Shown here in pieces: positions 8,795 through 17,495 of a stretch of 64,000 nt of DNA. Position numbers and translations under genes: made by a program. The notes below the pieces were generated by a model. The model was not told where the DNA came from. It worked only from the letters and a program-made list of their open reading frames with translations, and did not search any database. The stretch is from Crassaminicella profunda (lineage in GTDB: Bacteria; Bacillota; Clostridia; Peptostreptococcales; Thermotaleaceae), in the NCBI RefSeq assembly GCF_019884785.1, contig NZ_CP082326.1, positions 3,899,355 to 3,963,354 of the forward strand. Direction: 5' to 3'. Position 1 is the stretch's first letter; each line of letters begins with the position of its first letter.

Positions 8795-9259
8795 TCCACT
8801 TCCTTATTTTTGTAAGTTTTACCTACTTTATTATATCATGAAGGATTGTTTTTGTCGTATCACTCACATACTTGTCGATTCCCGATGAACAATGACTTTT
8901 GCTATTGACAATAGTTAGAATTAGTATTAAAATGTAAAGGGAGTGTTTACGCCAAAATATAAAATGTAAATGTTTTACATTTCTTTTTTTATTTCAAATC
9001 TTTTTTTACTCTTTTCATATTATATTTTAAGTCAGCTTTGACCCATAATATAAATATCTTTATTTTTATACTTATTATAGAGATTATTTTCTCTTGAATT
9101 GCTCAAAATAAGAAACGAGCAAAACTAAACAACATCTACCTATGAAATTAAGTATTTACTACTTTGTTCTCATGGGATAATATTTTTCGGCTTTATTAAT
9201 TCACAAAATTTTCCTAAAATACTAATTTTTTAAGCAATTTATTGCGAAGGAGGTTTTAT
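8795..9259. promoter_or_regulatory. 465-base gap: promoter region of the osmoprotectant operon
   Basis: On the plus strand TTGACA (8905-8910) and TAAAAT (8928-8933) are 17 bases apart. The -35 lies inside the palindrome CTATTG-A-CAATAG (8903-8915). Downstream, TAAAATGTAAA occurs twice (8928 and 8960). The second copy forms a 9-bp palindrome with TTTACATTT (8962-8982), followed by seven T, which could be an operator or a weak attenuator. The predicted leader to the ATG at 9260 is over 300 bases long, so another promoter nearer the gene is possible. No ORF is seen. Confidence 0.55.
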
Positions 9260-10375
9260 ATGATTCGATTTGAGAAAGTATCAAAAATATATGAAGACGG
9301 CTTTAAGGCCTTAGATCAGATGAACTTACATATAAACGAAGGGGAATTATTAGTTTTAATCGGACCAAGCGGATGTGGAAAAACCACTACCATGAAAATG
9401 ATTAATCGCCTTATTGAACCTACAGAGGGGAAGATTTTCATCGGTGGGAAAGAAATCAGCAACCTCAATCCTGTTGATCTTCGAAGAAATATTGGCTATG
9501 TCATTCAGCAAATTGGTCTTCTTCCTCATATGACCATTGCCCAAAACGTAGCTCTTGTCCCTAAACTAAAAAAAATGGATCCAAATGCTTATATGAAAAG
9601 AGTAGATGAATTATTAGATATGGTAGGTTTAGACCCAAAAGTATACAGAAGCCGTTATCCTTCCGAATTAAGTGGCGGTCAACAGCAAAGAGTAGGGGTA
9701 ATTCGTGCGCTTGCTGCCGATCCACCTATTATTTTAATGGACGAGCCATTCAGTGCTTTAGACCCTATTAGCCGGGAACAATTACAAGAAGAGCTTGTAA
9801 GATTACAAGAAGAAATCAAAAAAACCATCATCTTTGTTACTCATGACATGGATGAAGCTTTAAAAATCGCTGATAGAATTTGCATTATGCGAAAAGGAAA
9901 AATTGTTCAATTAGACACTCCTGAACATCTTCTTCGTCATCCTGCTGATGATTTTGTACGTTCATTTATTGGAGAAGAACGATTGAATAAAGTAAACATT
10001 CTTCCTCCTATTGATGATGTCATGGTAAAACCTATTTCTACCAAACCAGAAAAAGGACTTGCTGAATCTATCAAAATTATGCGTAATCATAAGGTAGATA
10101 GCTTACTCGTAATAGATAAGTCTAATCATTTCTTAGGTACCATAGGCGTTTGGGAAATTCAAAAAAATTATAAAGATGAAACTCTAAAAGTAAAGGATAT
10201 TATGAAAACAAATATTCCAACCCTTAAAGAAGATCAATCTTTGCAGGATGCTATCGATATCTTTGTAAATAGTAATATTCCTTATCTTCCTGTTATTTCT
10301 AATGATAAGGAGTTAAAAGGAATCATTACTCATGCAAGTATCGTTGAAGTCATGGCGAAAAAATATTCCGCTTAA
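9260..10375 (+). CDS. opuCA: Osmoprotectant ABC transporter ATPase with CBS domains
   Basis: This 371-residue ATPase has Walker A GPSGCGKT at 35-42, signature LSGGQQQR at 137-144 and Walker B ILMDEP at 158-163. Two CBS domains follow at about 250-371. ATPase plus tandem CBS is the mark of the OpuA/OpuC glycine betaine, carnitine and choline importers, where the CBS pair senses ionic strength or cyclic-di-AMP. The ATG at 9260 is six bases from AAGGAGG; the upstream in-frame TTG at 9242 has no ribosome site. It is followed after 17 bases by the permease gene. The exact substrate is not readable. Confidence 0.93.
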   Translation: MIRFEKVSKIYEDGFKALDQMNLHINEGELLVLIGPSGCGKTTTMKMINRLIEPTEGKIFIGGKEISNLNPVDLRRNIGYVIQQIGLLPHMTIAQNVALVPKLKKMDPNAYMKRVDELLDMVGLDPKVYRSRYPSELSGGQQQRVGVIRALAADPPIILMDEPFSALDPISREQLQEELVRLQEEIKKTIIFVTHDMDEALKIADRICIMRKGKIVQLDTPEHLLRHPADDFVRSFIGEERLNKVNILPPIDDVMVKPISTKPEKGLAESIKIMRNHKVDSLLVIDKSNHFLGTIGVWEIQKNYKDETLKVKDIMKTNIPTLKEDQSLQDAIDIFVNSNIPYLPVISNDKELKGIITHASIVEVMAKKYSA

Positions 10376-10392
10376 AGAGAGAGAGGTGTCTT

Positions 10393-11046
10393 ATGGAAAA
10401 CAATATTTTTATTGGCATATTGAATATCTTCAAAAGTAGAAGTTCAGATATATTATTAGCTATTAGCCAACACGTTCAAATTACTCTAACAGCCTTGTTC
10501 TTTTCTGTTCTTATTGCAGTACCTTTAGGAATCTTCTTAACTAGACACAGAAAAATGGCTGATCCTGTTATTGGTATAACTTCTGTTTTTCAAACCATAC
10601 CGAGTTTAGCCCTTTTAGGTTTCATGATTCCATTCCTCGGTATAGGTAGATTTCCTGCAATTGTTGCTTTAACTATCTATGGATTACTTCCTATCCTTAG
10701 AAATACCTATACAGGAGTTATTGGTGTAAATAAAGCTGCTGTAGAGGCAGGGGTAGGAATGGGAATGACTTCAAAACAAGTGTTATTTATGGTTGAAATC
10801 CCACTAGCTTTATCCATCATTATGGCAGGAATCAGAACGTCTACTGTATTAATCGTAGGAGTTGCAACTATATCTGCTATGATTGGCGCTGGCGGTTTAG
10901 GGGACTTGATCTTTAGAGGTATTGCTACGGTAAATCCAGAGCTCATCCTTGCAGGTGCCATTCCAGCAGCTACTTTAGCATTAACCTTTGATTTTATCTT
11001 AAGAAAATTAGAATTTTCTGTTACTCCAAAGGGTTTAAGGAAATAA
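10393..11046 (+). CDS. opuCB: Osmoprotectant ABC transporter permease
   Basis: This 217-residue permease has about six membrane segments. The binding-protein-dependent transport motif lies in AAVEAGVGMGMTSKQVLFMV (the EAA loop). It fits OpuCB/YehW-type permeases. Classic OpuC operons carry two permease genes, before and after the binding protein. Only one is present here, so the channel is probably a homodimer. The reading frame is continuous from ATG 10393 behind GAGAGAGGTG. It is the middle gene of a three-gene operon. Confidence 0.92.
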   Translation: MENNIFIGILNIFKSRSSDILLAISQHVQITLTALFFSVLIAVPLGIFLTRHRKMADPVIGITSVFQTIPSLALLGFMIPFLGIGRFPAIVALTIYGLLPILRNTYTGVIGVNKAAVEAGVGMGMTSKQVLFMVEIPLALSIIMAGIRTSTVLIVGVATISAMIGAGGLGDLIFRGIATVNPELILAGAIPAATLALTFDFILRKLEFSVTPKGLRK

Positions 11047-11067
11047 TATAAAAAAGGAGAGATGCAA

Positions 11068-11955
11068 ATGAAAAAATTTAGCTTATTTTTAATTATTGTA
11101 TTGATTTTATCTAGTCTTGTTGGTTGTGGAAGTACAAAAGAAGAAAACAAAATTGTAGTAGGTGGTAAAAACTTTACTGAACAAGAAATCCTTGTATATT
11201 TAATGAAGGAAATCGTTGAAGCAAAAACAGATGTAACGGTTGAAACAAAACCCTACCTTGGTGGAACAAATGTTATTGCAACAGCTTTAGAAAGTGGAGA
11301 TATAGATGTTTATGCAGAATACACAGGAACAGCTTTAATGAGTGTATTAAAACAAGAAAGAATGACAGATTCACAAGCTGTTTATGATACAGTGAAAAAA
11401 ATGTATGAAGAAAAAAATCTTGTTTGGTTAAAACCATTTGGATTCAATAATACATATGCTTTAGCCATGCGTAAAACTCAAGCAGATGAATTAGGCATAA
11501 AAACTTATAGTGATCTTGCAAAAGCAGCACCTGACTTAATTCTTGCGGGTACACAAGAGTTTTTAGAAAGAGAAGATGGTTATAAAGGTCTAAAAGATGT
11601 ATACGCTATGAATTTTAAATCTGCAAAAGGAATGGATCCAGGTCTTACTTATGCAGCTGTTCGTGATAAACAAATAGATGTAAACAGTGCTTTTGCTACA
11701 GATGGTAGAATTCCTGCCTTTGATTTGGTTGTTTTAGAAGATGATAAAAACTTTTTCCCACCATACTATGCAGCTCCTATCATCCGTAAAGATACTTTAG
11801 AAAAATATCCTAAAGTAGCAGATGCTCTTAACCTACTTTCTGGTAAACTAGATGATAAAAAAATGGCGCAGTTAAATGCACAAGTAGACCTTGAAAAGAA
11901 AGATGCAAAAGAAGTTGCTCGTGAATGGTTAAAATCTGAAGGGTTAATCGATTAA
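11068..11955 (+). CDS. opuCC: Osmoprotectant-binding lipoprotein
   Basis: This 295-residue lipoprotein has lipobox LVGC, then a binding domain of the QAT/OpuAC family starting VVGGKNFTEQEILVYLMKE and containing the conserved YLGGTNVIATALESGDID and YAEYTGTA segments. These are typical of OpuCC/OsmX-type glycine betaine, carnitine or choline receptors. I place the start at ATG 11068, eight bases from AAGGAG, instead of the ATG at 11062 two bases from it. It is the last gene of the operon, closed by a strong terminator. Confidence 0.93.
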   Translation: MKKFSLFLIIVLILSSLVGCGSTKEENKIVVGGKNFTEQEILVYLMKEIVEAKTDVTVETKPYLGGTNVIATALESGDIDVYAEYTGTALMSVLKQERMTDSQAVYDTVKKMYEEKNLVWLKPFGFNNTYALAMRKTQADELGIKTYSDLAKAAPDLILAGTQEFLEREDGYKGLKDVYAMNFKSAKGMDPGLTYAAVRDKQIDVNSAFATDGRIPAFDLVVLEDDKNFFPPYYAAPIIRKDTLEKYPKVADALNLLSGKLDDKKMAQLNAQVDLEKKDAKEVAREWLKSEGLID

Positions 11956-11959
11956 TTTT

Positions 11960-11984
11960 GGGGATATTTACTATCCCCTTTTTA
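11960..11984 (+). terminator. Terminator of the osmoprotectant operon
   Basis: GGGGATA/TATCCCC stem with a 5-base loop, followed by TTTTTATTTT, begins four bases after the stop codon. Confidence 0.92.
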
Positions 11985-12055
11985 TTTTCTAAAAAAGTAT
12001 AATATTATTCAACTTTTACTACTATAAATTTTCAAGAACAGGAGTGAATGAATAA

Positions 12056-12745
12056 ATGATCCATATTATAAAAACAACTGGATATGCTTACGAAAATACA
12101 GATTATGGTTTTCATATAAAAGAAAAACTCAATCAATTAGGATATCCTTCCAGAATTTTATCTGCTATAAAAGATATGGATACAATAAAAAAATATATCA
12201 ATGAACCTTTAATCATCACAGGAGGTTCCACTGGGGTTATGGAAGATTTTGAGTGGCTTCATGAACTACGATCCTTTATAAAGGATCGAATCCATCATCA
12301 TAAAAGCATTCCAACTTTAGGCATATGCTTTGGCTCTCAATTACTTGCAGATGTATTTGATGAAGGTTGTGTAGGTCCTGCTTCCATGATGAATATAGGA
12401 CTAAAACCCATTCATCAACTAAAATCAGGGCATATTTTTAATACAATGGAATCTGCTTATTCCTTCCATTTTCATATTATCACATCTACCCAATTAGAAG
12501 TATTTTCAGAAGGCGTAACAGGAAAAAGTAAATTCGTAAATGCTTTTAGAATTCCTGGTTCAAATATATTTGGTACTCAGTTTCATCCAGAGTTCGATGA
12601 ATATATCATGAAAAAACTTTCAATGTATTATAAGGATTGGCTCATGAAAGACTTTTCAATAGCTATAAAAGATATTCTTCTTGGTCAAGAAAATAATACA
12701 GTACTTGAAGAATTTGTAGCCCTTTGTAAACAGAGTACGAAATAA
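12056..12745 (+). CDS. Stand-alone class I glutamine amidotransferase-like protein
   Basis: This 229-residue protein has a class I glutaminase fold. The nucleophile elbow is LGICFGSQLL and the histidine/glutamate pair is in TQFHPEFDE, so the triad is intact. GGSTGVMED supplies the oxyanion region. It resembles GMP synthase-like amidotransferases that have no synthase domain. No partner is adjacent, so the acceptor is unknown. The ATG at 12056 follows AGGAGTGA at a rather long spacing of 11-12 bases. It stands alone between the osmoprotectant operon terminator and the two-component promoter. Confidence 0.75.
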   Translation: MIHIIKTTGYAYENTDYGFHIKEKLNQLGYPSRILSAIKDMDTIKKYINEPLIITGGSTGVMEDFEWLHELRSFIKDRIHHHKSIPTLGICFGSQLLADVFDEGCVGPASMMNIGLKPIHQLKSGHIFNTMESAYSFHFHIITSTQLEVFSEGVTGKSKFVNAFRIPGSNIFGTQFHPEFDEYIMKKLSMYYKDWLMKDFSIAIKDILLGQENNTVLEEFVALCKQSTK

Positions 12746-12746
12746 T

Positions 12747-12830
12747 TTGTGATCATTTTGTGATGAACTTTTGTTAAAATCCTGAACTTTTGTATAACTC
12801 CCTCTCGTTCCTTTAAAACTATGTTATGAT
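12747..12830 (+). promoter_or_regulatory. Likely response-regulator box and promoter of the first two-component system
   Basis: The heptamer TTGTGAT occurs twice with an 11-bp period (12747-12757 and 12758-12768). This is followed by a 19-bp-period repeat of GAACTTTTGT (12765 and 12784). A -10-like TATGAT lies at 12825-12830 without a good -35, as in promoters that need an OmpR/PhoB-type activator. The same TTGTGAT pair stands before the efflux operon at 18802. Autoregulation is inferred. Confidence 0.6.
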
Positions 12831-12917
12831 AAGCTTAATGAAATATATGATTTCTTTTATCTATAGTACATAACAAATTTATATTTCATTTACTTTACAT
12901 ATAGGGAGGTCTTGTAT

Positions 12918-13601
12918 ATGAATGATCTAAAAATCCTTGTGGTTGACGATGAACCAAAATTACGTCAAGTTATTAAAATATATCTCTCTAGGGAAGGTTA
13001 TCTAGTGGAAGAAGCTACTGACGGTAAAGACGCTTTAGATCACTTAGCTCTTCATGAATTTTCTCTCGTATTGTTAGATGTTATGATGCCTAAAGTAGAT
13101 GGTTGGACTGTGTGCAGGAAAATTCGTGAAGAATCTTCTATTCCTATTATCATGCTCACAGCAAGAGGTGAAGAATACGATAAGCTTTTTGGTTTTGAAT
13201 TAGGAATAGATGATTATATCACCAAACCATTTAGTCCAAAAGAAATGGTAGCAAGAGTAAAAGCAGTTTTAAAAAGAAGTAAAATCAATCGTAGTATAGA
13301 TGAAAAAAATATAAAAATAAAAAATATTGAAATCAATCCCCTCGGCAAGCAAGTGTTTCTAGATCATGAAGAAATTGCATTAACCCCTAAAGAATTTGAT
13401 CTTTTATATTTCTTTGCACAGAATCCTGAAAGAGTTTTCTCAAGAGAACAACTATTAAATAAGGTTTGGGGATATGATTTCATAGGTGATGTAAGAACTG
13501 TAGATACCCATGTAAAGCAAATCAGAGAAAAATTAGGCAAACACAAGAAATATATCTATACGGTTTGGGGTACAGGTTATAAATTGAAGGCAGGGCAGTA
13601 A
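12918..13601 (+). CDS. OmpR/PhoB family response regulator
   Basis: This 227-residue protein has a receiver domain with acidic pocket DDE (10-12), phospho-acceptor Asp54 in LLDVMMP and the conserved TKPF lysine. The C-terminal winged-helix domain includes LTPKEFDLLYFFAQNP and DVRTVDTHVKQIREKLG. ATG 12918 is eight bases from GGAGG. The kinase gene begins one base after this stop. The convergent MacAB-like operon carries the same repeat as this promoter, which makes it the likely target. Confidence 0.93.
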   Translation: MNDLKILVVDDEPKLRQVIKIYLSREGYLVEEATDGKDALDHLALHEFSLVLLDVMMPKVDGWTVCRKIREESSIPIIMLTARGEEYDKLFGFELGIDDYITKPFSPKEMVARVKAVLKRSKINRSIDEKNIKIKNIEINPLGKQVFLDHEEIALTPKEFDLLYFFAQNPERVFSREQLLNKVWGYDFIGDVRTVDTHVKQIREKLGKHKKYIYTVWGTGYKLKAGQ

Positions 13602-13602
13602 C

Positions 13603-15021
13603 ATGAAAAGTATATTAAGTAAACTTTGGTTAGGCATTACATCCCTTGTACTAATCATCCTTTTAATCACTTGGCTATTTCAAATCATGCTCCTTCAAAA
13701 GTTTTATATCGATGAACGAAAAGATTTATTATTAGACGAGGGAAAAAATATCTCAGCTCTTATTTCAGCAACAAATGACTTTCCAATAATTTCACAAGAG
13801 ATCATAGATGAAATGAATGATTTTCGATCTGAATTTTCTTTTCATATTTCTATTACTATTATCGATACACATAATAAAGTTTTATTTCCTATGAATAGAA
13901 ATATCATTTCTAAAAGAATTCCTAAAGAACTACCCAAAGAACCTCATGTAAACCTTTATTCCAAGGAAGTTGAAACCTTTGTTGAAAAGTTTGACCGAGC
14001 TAAAAGGTCTTTACTTGTAGTAAAAGTTCCTATTGAAAAAAATAATGCTATAGTTGGAAATATTATATTAACCTCTGCTTTAGCGCCTATTCAAGAAACA
14101 AGCTCTATTTTGAAAAAGCAACTATCTATTATCACATGGATTTCTCTGCTTATTGGTTCTCTTTTAGCACTATTATTTGCAAAGCATTTTGCAAAACCAA
14201 TTTTAAAAATAACAAAAACTTCAAAGGAAATCTCAAAGGGTAATTTTAATGTTCGTGTAGATTTAGATTCTAAAGATGAAATAGGCATTTTAGGAGATAC
14301 TATAAATGACTTAGCATTTCAATTAGGAAAAATTGAAAATTTTCGAAGAGAATTTATTGCAAATGTCTCTCATGAGTTAAAAACTCCTATTAGCTTGATT
14401 CGAGCCTATGCTGAACTAGTAATGGATGTAGATGCTGATAAGAAAACAAGAAATGAAAATTTACAAGTCATTGTGGATGAATCTAGTCGATTAAATACTA
14501 TGGTTGAGGATATCCTCACTTTATCTAAAATGGAAGCAGGTTTTTCAGAACTAAATTGTTCCCTATTTCCTATTGCTGAATTAATTTATAAAGTTATAGG
14601 TAAGCTTGATTTCTTTGCTTCTCAAAAGAATATAAAGTTGCTGATAGAAATAGATGATCAAAACACACATATATACGCAGATGAAGCTAAAATCTATCAA
14701 GTATTCTTCAACTTAATTAATAACGCCATCACCCACTCCTATGAAAATAGTCAAATACTTATCAAAGTAACAACTACAAAAAATCATACAAAAATTGAGA
14801 TTATAGATCATGGACAAGGCATTCCTAAGGAAGATTTACCTTACATTTGGGACCGTTTTTATAAAGTGGATAAATCGAGAAAAAGAGATACGAGTGGTAC
14901 AGGCTTAGGTATGTCCATCGTAAAAAATATTTTAGAAGCCCATAACTTTTCATACGGTATTAAGAGCAAAATTCATGAAGGAACCACTGTTTGGTTTGAA
15001 ATGAATAAAAGAGATACATAA
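13603..15021 (+). CDS. Membrane sensor histidine kinase
   Basis: This 472-residue kinase has two membrane helices (about 8-32 and 175-193) around a 140-residue extracellular sensor, a HAMP domain at 195-247, and a HisKA domain with phospho-acceptor His257 in VSHELKTP. The ATPase has N box NLINNAITHS, G1 DHGQGIP, F box and G2 GTGLGMSI. The stimulus is not evident. Given the convergent MacAB-like efflux operon, an envelope-active compound or peptide is plausible. Its last codons form half of the terminator stem shared with that operon. Confidence 0.93.
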   Translation: MKSILSKLWLGITSLVLIILLITWLFQIMLLQKFYIDERKDLLLDEGKNISALISATNDFPIISQEIIDEMNDFRSEFSFHISITIIDTHNKVLFPMNRNIISKRIPKELPKEPHVNLYSKEVETFVEKFDRAKRSLLVVKVPIEKNNAIVGNIILTSALAPIQETSSILKKQLSIITWISLLIGSLLALLFAKHFAKPILKITKTSKEISKGNFNVRVDLDSKDEIGILGDTINDLAFQLGKIENFRREFIANVSHELKTPISLIRAYAELVMDVDADKKTRNENLQVIVDESSRLNTMVEDILTLSKMEAGFSELNCSLFPIAELIYKVIGKLDFFASQKNIKLLIEIDDQNTHIYADEAKIYQVFFNLINNAITHSYENSQILIKVTTTKNHTKIEIIDHGQGIPKEDLPYIWDRFYKVDKSRKRDTSGTGLGMSIVKNILEAHNFSYGIKSKIHEGTTVWFEMNKRDT

Positions 15022-15043
15022 ATTACGCATCTCTTTTATTCAT
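15001..15043. terminator. Bidirectional terminator embedded in two convergent coding ends
   Basis: A perfect 15-bp inverted repeat (15001-15015 with 15029-15043) around a 13-base loop. One arm encodes the last residues of the kinase and the other lies over the last codons and stop of the ABC ATPase. The arms' AAAA/TTTT runs supply U-rich tails on either strand. Confidence 0.75.
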
Positions 15044-15710
15044 AGACCTTACCATCCTTCACATGGATAATTCTTTTTGCTTTTTTTGCAATTTCTAAGT
15101 CATGGGTGATCAATATAATGGTATTTCCTTCTTCATTCAATTCTAAAAACATATCCATAATTTCACTTCCTGATTGAGAATCAAGGGCTCCTGTTGGTTC
15201 ATCTGCAAGCAGAATTCTAGGGTTTCCTGCTAAAGCCCTTGCTATAGATACCCGCTGTTGCTGTCCCCCTGATAATTCCATAGGCTTATGATCTACTCGA
15301 TCCCCAAGACCTACCCTTTCTAATAATTCTTTTGCTCGTATGTAAGAATCTTCTATTTTCATTCCTCTTAAAAGCAATGGAAAAGCAACATTGTGAAGTG
15401 CTGTATATTTAGAAAGTAAATTAAACTTTTGAAAAATAAATCCTATTTCTTTATTTCGAATCAATGCTAATTCATCTTCATTCCTAGCTTTTATATCCTC
15501 TCCTGCTAAACTATATTCTCCTGAATCTGCCATGTCAATACATCCTATAATATTCATAAGGGTAGACTTTCCAGAACCTGATGGTCCTAGTATAGCAACA
15601 AATTCCCCTTCTTGAATATCTAAAGAAACATCTTTTAGAACGGTTAATGTATTTTTTCCCATTCTATAGGATTTTACAATATCCTTCATATAGATTACAT
15701 TTTTATTCAT
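15036..15710 (-). CDS. MacB-type ABC transporter ATPase
   Basis: This 224-residue ATPase has Walker [11 protein letters not shown]-loop FQKFNLL, signature LSGGQQQRVSIARAL and Walker B ILLADEPTGALD, the LolD/MacB branch. It powers conformational change in the FtsX-type permease encoded two genes upstream; together with the HlyD-like adaptor they form a tripartite-type exporter or mechanotransmitter. It begins three bases after the lipoprotein gene's stop, behind GGCAGG, and is last in a four-gene operon. Confidence 0.93.
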   Translation of the reverse strand: MNKNVIYMKDIVKSYRMGKNTLTVLKDVSLDIQEGEFVAILGPSGSGKSTLMNIIGCIDMADSGEYSLAGEDIKARNEDELALIRNKEIGFIFQKFNLLSKYTALHNVAFPLLLRGMKIEDSYIRAKELLERVGLGDRVDHKPMELSGGQQQRVSIARALAGNPRILLADEPTGALDSQSGSEIMDMFLELNEEGNTIILITHDLEIAKKAKRIIHVKDGKVYE

Positions 15711-15712
15711 AA

Positions 15713-16279
15713 CTACTGCCTGCCTTGTATCATCATGACCTTTGTAATCGTTTTACTTTCTTGATCATTCTCATCATACCAAATTTTCATCATTGCCCCT
15801 TCATAAATATCAGCTATATCTATTTCCTTTTCTCCGTCACGACTAAAGGTTGTTAAGTCAATTCCTACAGGAATCAATAATGTTTCGGTCTCCCCTATAA
15901 GCTTTATTTTTTTTCCCATTCCATGTCCTCCCTGTCCATTTCCTTCCTCACCGCTAGGATTTATAGGTTTCTCTCCACTTATTTTTTTTCCATTTTCTCC
16001 AGCTTTCCTTTGAGGCATTTCTGCAAGTTCAAGTACTACTTCATTTCCAATAATACTTTTAACTCTTCCATATACATCTGCACCTTTCCTTATCTTTTCT
16101 TTTTTATTTGTTTCTTCATTTGTATCAACTGTAGATGAATCCATTTTTTCTTCTACTTTTACTTTATTTGTCTCTTGTATAGATGATTTGCTAACTGCTT
16201 CTGTATTCGAATTTCCACATCCTGTAAGAAGTAAAGACCCACCTACCACTACTAATAATATTTTTGATTTTAATTTCAT
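15713..16279 (-). CDS. Lipoprotein of unknown function inside the efflux operon
   Basis: This 188-residue lipoprotein has lipobox LLTGC near residue 21. A polar linker rich in Glu, Lys and Ser runs to about residue 60. A beta-rich domain follows (about 65-188), with VYGRVKSIIGNEVVLELAE and a Gly/His-rich loop EEGNGQGGHGMGKK. I do not recognise a named family. Its position between the permease and the ATPase genes, with 15 and 2 base gaps, implies a surface component working with the exporter, perhaps a periplasm-side substrate or adaptor partner. That is inference from context only. Confidence 0.7.
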   Translation of the reverse strand: MKLKSKILLVVVGGSLLLTGCGNSNTEAVSKSSIQETNKVKVEEKMDSSTVDTNEETNKKEKIRKGADVYGRVKSIIGNEVVLELAEMPQRKAGENGKKISGEKPINPSGEEGNGQGGHGMGKKIKLIGETETLLIPVGIDLTTFSRDGEKEIDIADIYEGAMMKIWYDENDQESKTITKVMMIQGRQ

Positions 16280-16294
16280 TTTTATCCACTCCTC

Positions 16295-17485
16295 TTATTC
16301 ATAATTTAACGCATCAATAGGCTTAAGTGTTGCTGCTTTTGCGGCAGGATAATATCCAAAGAAGGTTCCTATTCCTATTGAAAACAAAAATGCCAGTGTA
16401 TACCCAAAAAGAGAAGGAACTACGCTTACATTAAAATAACTCATAATTGGCATTATAAAAACACTGCCTACAATCCCTAGTATTCCTCCTGCAGCACTAA
16501 TGATCATTGCTTCTAATAAAAATATAAATAATACATCCTTCCGTTTAGCACCTATCGCCTTTAAGATTCCTATCTCTTTTGTTCTCTCTTTTACAGAAAC
16601 AAACAATACATTCATAATCCCAATACCTCCTACAATAAGAACTACTGTCGCTACCGAAAAAAGCATCAATGTCATGGTCCTAGCCGAATCCTTTGCTGAT
16701 TGCAATTTACTTCCTGCATCTATAATTCTAAATTTGTTACTTTTATCTTTAAATGATTTTTTAAGGATTATATTCACTTCTTCAATGGCTGATTCTACAT
16801 AATCAATATCTTTTGCTAAAGCCAAGATACTTGGTCTAGCTCCTTTTCCTGTTATATATTTCTCTGCTACTTTATAAGGAATAAAAGCTCCTTCATCTGG
16901 GCTAAAGCCACGCATTGGTGAATCTCCTAATTTATTTAAAACCCCTATGACTTCATATCTTTTTCCACTTATAATTATTTTTTCTCCCAAAGCTTCAGAT
17001 ACATCTTCCTCAAAAAACAACTCTGCTAAATCGTATCCTATCACTGCCACCTTTTTTGCATCTTCATTTTCTTCATCACTAATAAATTTTCCATATGCAA
17101 GTGTTAGATTATTGATTTCCTTTAAATCTTCTGTAGCCCCTGCAATGGATCCAGATGTAGACATATTATAATAACTTATATTTCCTTTACTCATAATCAC
17201 CATAGAAACTTTTTTAATAGAGTCTGCTTCCTCTTTTATGACTTCTAACTCTTTTGTACCCAATTTTTCAGTTCCATGGCTTCCAAACCCTGTAGTAATT
17301 TGAATGGTTCCCACATTTAAACTTTTAAACTGTTCTTCCACACTTACCTGACTGCCTTTTCCTATAGCAAGAACTAAAACAATTGTTAAAGAACCTACGA
17401 TAATCCCTAAGGTTGTCAAAAATACCTTTCCTTTATTCCCTTTAATATTAATAAGAACTGATCTTAAAATCTCAACAAAACTCAT
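16295..17485 (-). CDS. MacB-like FtsX-domain ABC permease
   Basis: This permease of about 396 residues has an N-terminal membrane helix after a GNKGKVFLTTLGIIVGS motif, a large extracellular MacB-type domain, and three C-terminal helices with VKERTKEIGILKAIGAKRKD, the FtsX signature. It matches the MacB/YknZ family without a fused ATPase. The ATG at 17485 follows AGGTGTGA; a further upstream in-frame TTG overlaps the adaptor gene and has no ribosome site. It works with the ATPase at 15036 and the adaptor at 17496. Confidence 0.92.
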   Translation of the reverse strand: MSFVEILRSVLINIKGNKGKVFLTTLGIIVGSLTIVLVLAIGKGSQVSVEEQFKSLNVGTIQITTGFGSHGTEKLGTKELEVIKEEADSIKKVSMVIMSKGNISYYNMSTSGSIAGATEDLKEINNLTLAYGKFISDEENEDAKKVAVIGYDLAELFFEEDVSEALGEKIIISGKRYEVIGVLNKLGDSPMRGFSPDEGAFIPYKVAEKYITGKGARPSILALAKDIDYVESAIEEVNIILKKSFKDKSNKFRIIDAGSKLQSAKDSARTMTLMLFSVATVVLIVGGIGIMNVLFVSVKERTKEIGILKAIGAKRKDVLFIFLLEAMIISAAGGILGIVGSVFIMPIMSYFNVSVVPSLFGYTLAFLFSIGIGTFFGYYPAAKAATLKPIDALNYE

Positions 17486-17495
17486 AGCATCACAC

